From positions 186,001-250,000 of the forward strand of contig NZ_CP025746.1 in the NCBI RefSeq assembly GCF_004015185.1: DNA of 64,000 nucleotides, in the 5' to 3' direction. The translations under genes and the position numbers were made by a program. Below, piece by piece: positions 53,544 through 61,321 of the stretch (positions within the stretch are counted from its first letter, which is position 1; every line of letters starts with the position of its first letter). Under the pieces are notes generated by a model. It did not search any database. It was not told where the DNA came from and saw nothing but the letters and a program-made list of their open reading frames with translations. The stretch is from Clostridium manihotivorum. Its GTDB lineage: Bacteria > Bacillota > Clostridia > Clostridiales > Clostridiaceae.

Positions 53544-54509
53544 CTATTTATCTAAACCATGATTGTATATTCTTCTATTCTCCAGTGACCACAATCTTTC
53601 AGAAAATTGTTTTTCATCAGTCTCGCCTGTGACTCTTCTTATATCATACATTCTTGCATCAATGATATCTATATAGTGAAGCATTTCAGCCTCAGCTATC
53701 ATAGGCTTTACGGGGCTTCCGTACTCTGGCTCATAGTGATGAGATAGTATCATATGCTGTAGTAGTACAATGACTTCTCTGTCAGCCTTAAAGCTTTCTC
53801 CCACAACCTCAACGTCTTTTATTCCTTGGGTTATGTGTCCAAGTAGTGTACCTTCTAAACTATATTCAGATACAATACCTAGTTCATTTGAATCCATTTC
53901 CTTCATCTTGCCAAGGTCATGAAGTATCACTCCTGCGTAAAGTAAATCTTTATTTAGAAATGTATAAATTGAGCTTAAGTTCTCTGCTACAGTTAGCATT
54001 GTCATTATGTGATATAATAGACCACCTCTTATGGCATGATGATTCTTTTTAGCCGCTGGATAGTACATTAACTTTTCTTTGGAACTTTCAAATAGATACC
54101 CAACTATATTTCTTATATCTTGGTTTTTCATATTATCTATATATTCTTTTATCTTTGAGAACATGTATTCACTATCAAAAGGCGCACTTTGAACATAATC
54201 CTGTATGTTCACGTCATCCTCTTTATCTATATTTCTTATCTTTTCTATTTTAAGCTGAAGATTTCCCTGCCAAGCAGAAACCATTCCTCTAATCTTAACT
54301 ATTGTGTTATCCTTAAAAGCATTTTCATTGTCATCATTAACTTCCCATAGCTTTCCCGCTATTTCTCCAGTACTATCCCCTAAAGCAAAATCCAAGTATT
54401 TTTTTCCGTTAGCATTTGCTGTTTTTAAGCTTAGTGATTTTATTAAGAAAAAGCCTTCTATTCTTTCATTCTGTTCAAATTCGTTAATTTTTTTCAATTC
54501 TATACCCAA
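53544..54509 (-). CDS. yhaM: 3'-5' exoribonuclease YhaM (OB-fold plus HD domain)
   Basis: The 321-residue protein starts at a TTG with AAGGA upstream. Residues 15-100 form an OB-fold (FFLIKSLSLKTANANGKKYLDFALGDSTGEIAGKLW). The HD domain has HHAIRGGLLYHIMTM, GVILHDLGKMKEMDS and ILSHHYEPEYGSP, giving the metal His and Asp residues. YhaM degrades RNA and single-stranded DNA from the 3' end in Firmicutes. Length is typical. It is a single gene divergent from cca. Confidence 0.92.
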   Translation of the reverse strand: MGIELKKINEFEQNERIEGFFLIKSLSLKTANANGKKYLDFALGDSTGEIAGKLWEVNDDNENAFKDNTIVKIRGMVSAWQGNLQLKIEKIRNIDKEDDVNIQDYVQSAPFDSEYMFSKIKEYIDNMKNQDIRNIVGYLFESSKEKLMYYPAAKKNHHAIRGGLLYHIMTMLTVAENLSSIYTFLNKDLLYAGVILHDLGKMKEMDSNELGIVSEYSLEGTLLGHITQGIKDVEVVGESFKADREVIVLLQHMILSHHYEPEYGSPVKPMIAEAEMLHYIDIIDARMYDIRRVTGETDEKQFSERLWSLENRRIYNHGLDK

Positions 54510-54670
54510 TGCAACTTACATCCTTTCGTCAATATCCTATTAATAATTATATCTTTAGTTATAGAAACATAAACATAAGTTAGTAAAATATTTTATTTAA
54601 TGCTTATACTATATATTATATACTTAAATTAGTATGAAAGTATCAATTAGTTTCTATAGGAGGATATGAC

Positions 54671-56017
54671 ATGAACATTCCAAAGGAAGTAAAGTTTATA
54701 ATAGATAAGTTTTATGAAAATGGCTATGAAGCCTTTATAGTTGGTGGATGTGTTAGAGACAGTCTAAGAGAAGTATCTCCCCACGACTATGATATAACTA
54801 CTAATGCACTACCAGATAAAATCCAAGAATTATTTGAAAAGACAATACCAACTGGCATAAAACATGGTACCGTAACGGTGCTTATCCATGGAAACAGCTA
54901 TGAAGTAACCACCTATAGAATTGATGGGGAATATATAGATAATAGAAGACCGGAATCTGTAGAGTTTGTTTCTGATATAAAAGAAGACTTATCAAGAAGA
55001 GATTTTACCATAAACGCTATGGCTTATAATTCTAACGAAGGCCTTATAGATTACTTTAATGGGAATGAAGATCTTCAAAATAAATTGATAAAAGCCGTTG
55101 GAGATCCTGATAAGAGATTTAACGAAGATGGCTTAAGAATGATGAGGGCCATAAGATTTGCAGCTCAATTAGGTTTTACTATTGAAGAAAAAACCTTAAC
55201 TTCCATTAAGAAAAATAATGATCTTATAAAGAATATAAGTGCTGAAAGAATAAGAGATGAATTTATAAAACTAATAATATCCGACAATCCTAGTTTAGGA
55301 TTAAGGCTTCTAGCAGATACAGGTATACTAGAGCACATACTACCTGAACTTGCTATCTGCATAGGCTTCGATCAGCATACTCCATACCATGATAAAGATA
55401 TCTTTAACCATACCATCTCTGTTGTGGAAAAAGTGCCAAACATAGTTTATCTAAGGCTTGCAGCTTTATTTCACGATATAGCAAAACCCATATGCTTTAC
55501 TTTAGATGAAAATAACATTGGTCACTTTTATGGTCATAACAATAAGGGAGAAAATCTTACAAGAAAGATTTTAAGAAGACTGAGAGTAGATAACTTAACT
55601 ACAGATATGACTTGTACCTTGGTAAAGGAACATATGAATGTGCTTGTAGCTCCAACAGATATAGCTCTTAAACGTATGATAAATAGGGTTGGTAAGAGTT
55701 TAGTTTTTGATTTGTTTAAACTTCAAAGAGCTGATATACTGTCCTCTGCTCCTCCATTCTTGTATTTAGCTCATGTAGATATTATGGAGAATAAAATCAA
55801 TGAAATATTAAACTCAAAAGCTCCCTTATCCTCTAAGGAACTAGCCATAAACGGCAATGACCTGATAAATGAATTAGGATTAAAACCAGGTAAACACTTA
55901 GGAGAACTTCTAAACTATCTATTAGAAAAGGTACTTAAAGATCCTTCTTTAAACAGCAGAGAAAAGTTATTTGAATTAGCTAAAGAATACCAAGCTTACA
56001 ATAAGCCTTCTAAATAG
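54671..56017 (+). CDS. cca: CCA tRNA nucleotidyltransferase
   Basis: The 448-residue protein starts at an ATG 8 bases after AGGAGG. It is a class II enzyme: FIVGGCVRDSLREVSPHDYDITT carries the G-G-x-V-R-D and D-Y-D catalytic site, and SRRDFTINAMAYN and EDGLRMMRAIRFAAQLGF follow. After the neck an HD domain is present (RLAALFHDIAKP), typical of Clostridium and E. coli-type enzymes. It adds or repairs CCA at tRNA 3' ends. The AEC gene follows 19 bases on. Confidence 0.95.
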   Translation: MNIPKEVKFIIDKFYENGYEAFIVGGCVRDSLREVSPHDYDITTNALPDKIQELFEKTIPTGIKHGTVTVLIHGNSYEVTTYRIDGEYIDNRRPESVEFVSDIKEDLSRRDFTINAMAYNSNEGLIDYFNGNEDLQNKLIKAVGDPDKRFNEDGLRMMRAIRFAAQLGFTIEEKTLTSIKKNNDLIKNISAERIRDEFIKLIISDNPSLGLRLLADTGILEHILPELAICIGFDQHTPYHDKDIFNHTISVVEKVPNIVYLRLAALFHDIAKPICFTLDENNIGHFYGHNNKGENLTRKILRRLRVDNLTTDMTCTLVKEHMNVLVAPTDIALKRMINRVGKSLVFDLFKLQRADILSSAPPFLYLAHVDIMENKINEILNSKAPLSSKELAINGNDLINELGLKPGKHLGELLNYLLEKVLKDPSLNSREKLFELAKEYQAYNKPSK

Positions 56018-56036
56018 TTTTTGAAAGGATTTTATT

Positions 56037-56981
56037 ATGATTATCAATGCTTTTAACGGGGTTATAACACTAATCATTCTTATAGCTGTTGGCTTCTTCC
56101 TTGGAAAGAAGAACTGGTTTAATGAAAGCACAGACAATCTTATGTCTAAAATGGTAGTAAATATATCTCTACCTGCTTTCATGATAGCTAACCTAAATAC
56201 TAGCTTTACTAAGGAACAATTCATTAATTCCCTTGGAGGATACTTATTAGCTTTTTTATCGATTTCTACAACCTATTTAATAGGCTCCTTTGTATATAAA
56301 TTCTTTAATATATCAAAAGATAGAAAGGGCGTCTTCAGAGCGCTCTTTGGTCTATCAAACACTATATTTGTAGGGCTTCCAGTAAACATATCTATATTTG
56401 GAGAAAAGGCTCTCCCCTATATCTTAATATACTATATAATAAACACTTTGTTCTTTTGGTCTATAGCAGCCTATGATATAAGATGTGATGGCAAGAAAAC
56501 CTCTGGTGGATTTTTTTCTAAAAGCAACCTAAAAAATATACTTTCTCCACCACTTATAGCTTTTATCCTATCAGCCGCCCTAATACTTTTGCAGATTCAA
56601 CTACCAGTATTCTTAGTTGATAGCTGTAGGTACTTAGGAAATCTAACAACTCCACTTTCAACAATATTTATAGGTTCAATCTTGTCAAACATGAATTATA
56701 AAGAGATGAAAGTAGATAAAGATTCTCTTTTGATCTTAATAGGAAGGTTTATCGTATCTCCAATTGTAGCTTTTGTACTTTTAAGCTTTACATCTTTTCC
56801 TTTACTTATGAAGGAAGTATTCATCGTTATGTCTGCTATGCCAGTAATGAATACCGTAGCTATAGTGGCTAGACAATATAATGGAGATTATAAGTTTTCT
56901 TCTGTACTGAATGCAACCTCACTAATAGCAAGCTTTATGTTTATCCCAATATATGTATTTCTCTTTAAATATTTGCTATAA
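56037..56981 (+). CDS. AEC-family transporter (auxin efflux carrier type)
   Basis: The 314-residue protein starts at an ATG behind GAAAGGA, with ten membrane helices in two halves. Family marks include VNISLPAFMIANL in helix 2 and FGLSNTIFVGLPVNISIFGEKA in helix 4, then VMSAMPVMNTVAIVARQY in the second half with a broken-helix motif. AEC proteins move organic anions such as malate, or amino acids; the substrate is unknown. It may be co-transcribed with cca. Confidence 0.88.
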   Translation: MIINAFNGVITLIILIAVGFFLGKKNWFNESTDNLMSKMVVNISLPAFMIANLNTSFTKEQFINSLGGYLLAFLSISTTYLIGSFVYKFFNISKDRKGVFRALFGLSNTIFVGLPVNISIFGEKALPYILIYYIINTLFFWSIAAYDIRCDGKKTSGGFFSKSNLKNILSPPLIAFILSAALILLQIQLPVFLVDSCRYLGNLTTPLSTIFIGSILSNMNYKEMKVDKDSLLILIGRFIVSPIVAFVLLSFTSFPLLMKEVFIVMSAMPVMNTVAIVARQYNGDYKFSSVLNATSLIASFMFIPIYVFLFKYLL

Positions 56982-57147
56982 TAAAGACATATTAAATCAC
57001 TTAGATCCATTAAAACCTTATTTTAAGATATAAATTTTCAAATTCTCTTTTTAGGGGCTAGTGAAGTTTTAAAAATATCTTTACCATTGAATTAGCATGT
57101 ATTTATAATAATTATGAATAAAAAACTTTAAGTAAAGGAGACATATA

Positions 57148-57453
57148 ATGGATAGTATTGGCAAGCTTATAAACTACTTATTTATATTTTTAGGCGTTAT
57201 ATCTACAGTAATAGCCATGGTTGGGCCTAAAAAACTTTTTATATCTAATTCAAAAAAAGTTAATATATTAGATAAAAATAACTATCTTAAAAGTGAGCGA
57301 ATCTTATTTTTCTGTATAGGAATAATCTATCTATTACTAGGAGCAGCCTTAATTCATGGATTTGATTCTATTAGAAGTCTACTAGGTATTCCTGCTTGTA
57401 TTTTAGTTATATTTGATAATTTAATAAGAAAAAAATACACCTCTAAGATTTAG
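57148..57453 (+). CDS. Small three-helix membrane protein, unknown
   Basis: The 101-residue protein starts at an ATG 8 bases after AAAGGAG. Three hydrophobic segments (about 7-25, 49-66, 72-88) are separated by a basic loop (FISNSKKVNILDKNNYLKSER). It resembles small DUF3784/DUF3899-like proteins only in general form. A terminator overlaps its end. About 170 bases of promoter region separate it from the AEC gene. Confidence 0.65.
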   Translation: MDSIGKLINYLFIFLGVISTVIAMVGPKKLFISNSKKVNILDKNNYLKSERILFFCIGIIYLLLGAALIHGFDSIRSLLGIPACILVIFDNLIRKKYTSKI

Positions 57454-57484
57454 ATACATCTTGATCTTAAGGTGTATTTTTATA
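57433..57484 (+). terminator. Terminator of the small membrane protein gene
   Basis: AAATACACCT pairs perfectly with AGGTGTATTT across 27 bases, and a nearer ATACATC can pair with the same right arm. TTTTTATATT follows. The left arm lies within the last codons. Confidence 0.65.
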
Positions 57485-57511
57485 TTGTTCTTTTTGCTTC
57501 TAATTCTTTAA

Positions 57512-60500
57512 TTAATACTTCACTTCTTTATCCAATCCAAATAGATATAGATATCTTTCCTTAACTTTCTTTCCTGTTATCTTTTCTAAGGTATCAGCGT
57601 AATAGCTAAGCTGAATCTCATATCTATCCTTTATCTCCTGCTCATTGCCTTCTTCAACATAGTCAGTCTTATAATCAAGAAGTACCAAGCCATCCTCCTC
57701 TTCAAAGAAACAGTCTACAACTCCTTGTAATCTAACTAACTCATTCCTACCCTCTTCTTCAGATAAAGACTTATCCACAAGGTAAGCTGGTATCTCTGTA
57801 AAGAAAGGTAATTCTCTATATAACATACTTCCATTTTCAAAGGCATCTATGATTCTTTTTCCTATACCACTTTGGAAGAACTTAAATATCTTACTTGCAT
57901 TGACCACCTTAGCCTGTTCTTTAGTTAAGAACTCTCCTAAAATCATCTCCTCAATCTGTTCTCTTATTTCATTTATATTTCTTACCTTACCAAGCTCTAT
58001 ATGCTGCATGACAAAGTGCACTATAGTACCTCTTTCAGCTGCAGATAAACCCTTTTCCTCTTGTAAAAATTGAGGCTTTCTTATTCTATCTCCCTTATAT
58101 ACTGTTAATATTTCATTTTGATCCTCTTCATAGGCTGCTCTTTTAAGATCTGAAACAGATATGTTAGCTGTTATCTTAGTAGCATTACTAAACTTATAAT
58201 TAAAGCCTAGCCTTCTATCAATGTCGTCCCTTATATCCTCTATATCGTTGTAGATAAAGAGACGTTTTTCCTCTTCCTCATGAGAGATTTCATCCACAAC
58301 TTCTAATTTTTCATCCACAACTACATCAGCTTTTGACCAATACTTTATACTCCATGTGGAAAAGTCACCTTTAATATAATCCACAATTGTATTGCCAGAC
58401 ATTCTTATTTCTTCTCCATTTTTGTGCTTTGCAAGGGCCATACCTATCCAATCCATATAGCTCTTTCCTTTAAGAACCTCTGAAGAAAGTATCTTCTCTT
58501 CACTAAGATTGGCGGAGGAACACCATCTCCTTGCTGACTTTTCAAGATTGGACACCGCTCCAGTTATTATAAGCTTTTCTTTTGCTCTAGTGAAGGCAAC
58601 ATATAAAACTCTCATTTCTTCAGAAAGGGCCTCAAGCTTAAATCTCATCTTTATAGCATGCTTTGGAAGGGAAGTATAGCTTATTCTTCTATCCACATCA
58701 ATATATTCAGGTCCAAAACCTAGTTCATCGTGGAAAAGTATCTCTTTGTTTAAATCCATAAGATTAAATTGTTTTCCACAGCCAGATAGAAATACAACTG
58801 GGAACTCTAGTCCTTTACTCTTATGTATACTCATTATTCTAACTACATCTTCATTTTCTCCAAGTATCTTTGCACTTCCCATATCACCAGAGGATTTTCT
58901 GAGTTTATTGATGAAGTTAATAAAGTTGAATAAGCCTTTAAAGCTTGTTTTTTCATACTGCTTAGCTCTTTGGAATAATATCCTCAAATTAGCCTGCCTT
59001 TGAACTCCATTAGGCATTGCCCCTGCATATCCATAATAAGAGGTGTCCATATATAAGTACCATATGAATTCATCTATAGGCATATACAAAGCTTTATCTC
59101 TCCATACCTTAAGCTTTTCCATAAAGCTGATACATTTCTTTTTAAGAGTTTCAGATATATTTTCTTGTACTTCATCCTCTGCTATGTCTTTTATTATTTC
59201 ATAGAAGTATTTCTTCTTGTCAACCAGTCTTAAGTCTCCTAACTCTTCTGAAGAAAATAAGAAAATTGGTGATCTAAGTACAGATAGTATATGAATATCC
59301 TGCATAGGGTTATCTATTACCTGTAATAGAGACATTATAGTTCTTATTTCAATAGTATCAAAGTAACCAGTTCCAGTATCCGCATATACAGGAATACCAC
59401 TTTGACCAAGCTCTTCTACAAATACCTCTGACCAGTTTTTTGTTGCTCTTAGAAGTATTACTATATCTTTATACTTAAGTCTTCTATAGCTTTCTAAGCC
59501 CTTATCCCAAACCATGTACTTTTTACAGTTAGCAGCATTCATAAGCTCATGTATTCTCTTAGCAACAATTCTTGCTTCAATCTGAATTGCATCTAGATCC
59601 TCTTCAGCTTCTCCACTGCCTTCTGTTTCTTCCTGAAGCTCTGAGTCTTGAGTCTCTTCTTCAGATTCTTCTTTCTTTGCTGATTTATCTAATATATGAA
59701 CTTCTATATCTCCTGCGATATCTATATCACTTACGCTGACTTCCTCTTGTGCAGTATATATATTTTCAATATCTAAATCCTTATAGTCAGCTCCTAGGTT
59801 TAAAGCTTCTCTTTCATCATATTCAAGCTCACCTACAGTTCTAGACATAAGCATATTGAATACATAGTTTACTCCATCTATTACTTCTTTTCTGCTTCTG
59901 AAGTTTTTATAAAGCATTATCTTCATATCATGGTCACCTTGCTCAGAGTAGCTATTGTATTTGTTTAAAAATAGCTCTGGCTTAGCGTGTCTAAATCTAT
60001 ATATACTCTGCTTTACATCTCCGACCATAAATACATTAGGATTTTCATCGTTTTTTCTAGAAACCATATCTATTATAGTTTCTTGAATATTGTTGGTATC
60101 CTGATACTCATCAACTAGAACTTCACTAAACCTAGCCTTAAACTCTCTAGCCACAGCTGAGGGAACTATAGTGCCATCTTCCTTTTCTTCAGTAAGAACC
60201 TTAAGACATAGATGTTCTAGATCATTAAAGTCCAATATGCCTCTATCTCTCTTCTTGCCTTTATATCTTTCATCAAATTCTAGTACTAAACTCACAAGCT
60301 CTGATATAAGAAAATGTAAGGTATTAAAGTCCTTAATAGCCTCTTCTGGGGGTATGGCAAATATATCATCTCTCATCTTATTTACCTTTTTCTTAACCTC
60401 ATCTCTTATATCCTTCACTCTTTGCTGAGCTTCTTCGTCAGATACTTGGTTCTTCTTCACTGACTTGAGCTTTGATGGATTAAAGTCCCTTAGTGAGTTA

Positions 60501-61321
60501 TAAACGGCGCTAATACCACCGCAAATACTTTCTCTTATGTTGGTTACTTGATTTATATCATCCTCTAAATTGATTAAGTAAAGCTCTAGACCTTCTGTAA
60601 CTTCGCATAGCTCCTTAGCGTTATAAAGAAGCTTCAATGATCCTTGTAATTCAATCTCAACATTATTAACTAATATCTTAGCCCACTCACTATGGCTTAA
60701 TTCCTCTTCTGTATTAATATTTAAACTCTCACACTTTTCATTAAGCCATGCTTTTGGCCAAGGTTCACTCATAGAAAACTGATACAAATCTAATACCATC
60801 TGTTGAAGCTTACTATCATCTTTTCCTTGTCCATAGGCGTCTACCAATCTTTTGAAGTTATCATCCTCAGCATCATACCTAGCCTCAAACAACTCACTTA
60901 CTACTTCACTTCTTATTAAAGTACCTTCTGTATCATCACCAATTCTAAAATTAGGATCTAGATCTATATGATGAAAGTTATTTTTTATAACATCTAAGCA
61001 AAAGGAGTGCATAGTAGTTATATTGGATCTATTCAGTAGCGCTAGCTGCCTTTGAAGCACTTTAGAGTTTGGTGAATGTTCCAGTGCCTTAGATATAGCG
61101 TCTCCAATTCTTTCTCTCATCTCGGCAGCTGCAGCAGATGTAAAAGTAACTACTAATAAACTATCTATATCTACCGGTTCTTCTCCCTCAGTTATCATTC
61201 TTATTATTCTCTCTACTAATACTGCGGTTTTACCAGACCCAGCAGCTGCTGCCACCAATAGATTTCTACCTCTAGTAGTTATTGCCCTAAACTGCTCTTC
61301 CGTCCATCTCGTATCTCCCAT
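57512..61321 (-). CDS. addA: ATP-dependent helicase-nuclease AddA
   Basis: The 1269-residue protein is a UvrD-like SF1A helicase: Walker A VAAAAGSGKTAVLVERI near residue 22, motif II VDEYQDTN, motif III VGDVKQSIYRFR, and motifs V-VI TIHKSKGLEFPVVF (MSIHKSKGLE) and YVAFTRAKEKL. The C-terminal RecB-type nuclease has GTIVHFVMQH, GVVDCFFEE and LLDYKTD (D-Y-K). With AddB it processes double-strand breaks to 3' tails at Chi-like sites for RecA. A Glu/Ser-rich insert lies near residues 545-585. The start overlaps the addB stop by one base (TAATG). Confidence 0.97.
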   Translation of the reverse strand: MGDTRWTEEQFRAITTRGRNLLVAAAAGSGKTAVLVERIIRMITEGEEPVDIDSLLVVTFTSAAAAEMRERIGDAISKALEHSPNSKVLQRQLALLNRSNITTMHSFCLDVIKNNFHHIDLDPNFRIGDDTEGTLIRSEVVSELFEARYDAEDDNFKRLVDAYGQGKDDSKLQQMVLDLYQFSMSEPWPKAWLNEKCESLNINTEEELSHSEWAKILVNNVEIELQGSLKLLYNAKELCEVTEGLELYLINLEDDINQVTNIRESICGGISAVYNSLRDFNPSKLKSVKKNQVSDEEAQQRVKDIRDEVKKKVNKMRDDIFAIPPEEAIKDFNTLHFLISELVSLVLEFDERYKGKKRDRGILDFNDLEHLCLKVLTEEKEDGTIVPSAVAREFKARFSEVLVDEYQDTNNIQETIIDMVSRKNDENPNVFMVGDVKQSIYRFRHAKPELFLNKYNSYSEQGDHDMKIMLYKNFRSRKEVIDGVNYVFNMLMSRTVGELEYDEREALNLGADYKDLDIENIYTAQEEVSVSDIDIAGDIEVHILDKSAKKEESEEETQDSELQEETEGSGEAEEDLDAIQIEARIVAKRIHELMNAANCKKYMVWDKGLESYRRLKYKDIVILLRATKNWSEVFVEELGQSGIPVYADTGTGYFDTIEIRTIMSLLQVIDNPMQDIHILSVLRSPIFLFSSEELGDLRLVDKKKYFYEIIKDIAEDEVQENISETLKKKCISFMEKLKVWRDKALYMPIDEFIWYLYMDTSYYGYAGAMPNGVQRQANLRILFQRAKQYEKTSFKGLFNFINFINKLRKSSGDMGSAKILGENEDVVRIMSIHKSKGLEFPVVFLSGCGKQFNLMDLNKEILFHDELGFGPEYIDVDRRISYTSLPKHAIKMRFKLEALSEEMRVLYVAFTRAKEKLIITGAVSNLEKSARRWCSSANLSEEKILSSEVLKGKSYMDWIGMALAKHKNGEEIRMSGNTIVDYIKGDFSTWSIKYWSKADVVVDEKLEVVDEISHEEEEKRLFIYNDIEDIRDDIDRRLGFNYKFSNATKITANISVSDLKRAAYEEDQNEILTVYKGDRIRKPQFLQEEKGLSAAERGTIVHFVMQHIELGKVRNINEIREQIEEMILGEFLTKEQAKVVNASKIFKFFQSGIGKRIIDAFENGSMLYRELPFFTEIPAYLVDKSLSEEEGRNELVRLQGVVDCFFEEEDGLVLLDYKTDYVEEGNEQEIKDRYEIQLSYYADTLEKITGKKVKERYLYLFGLDKEVKY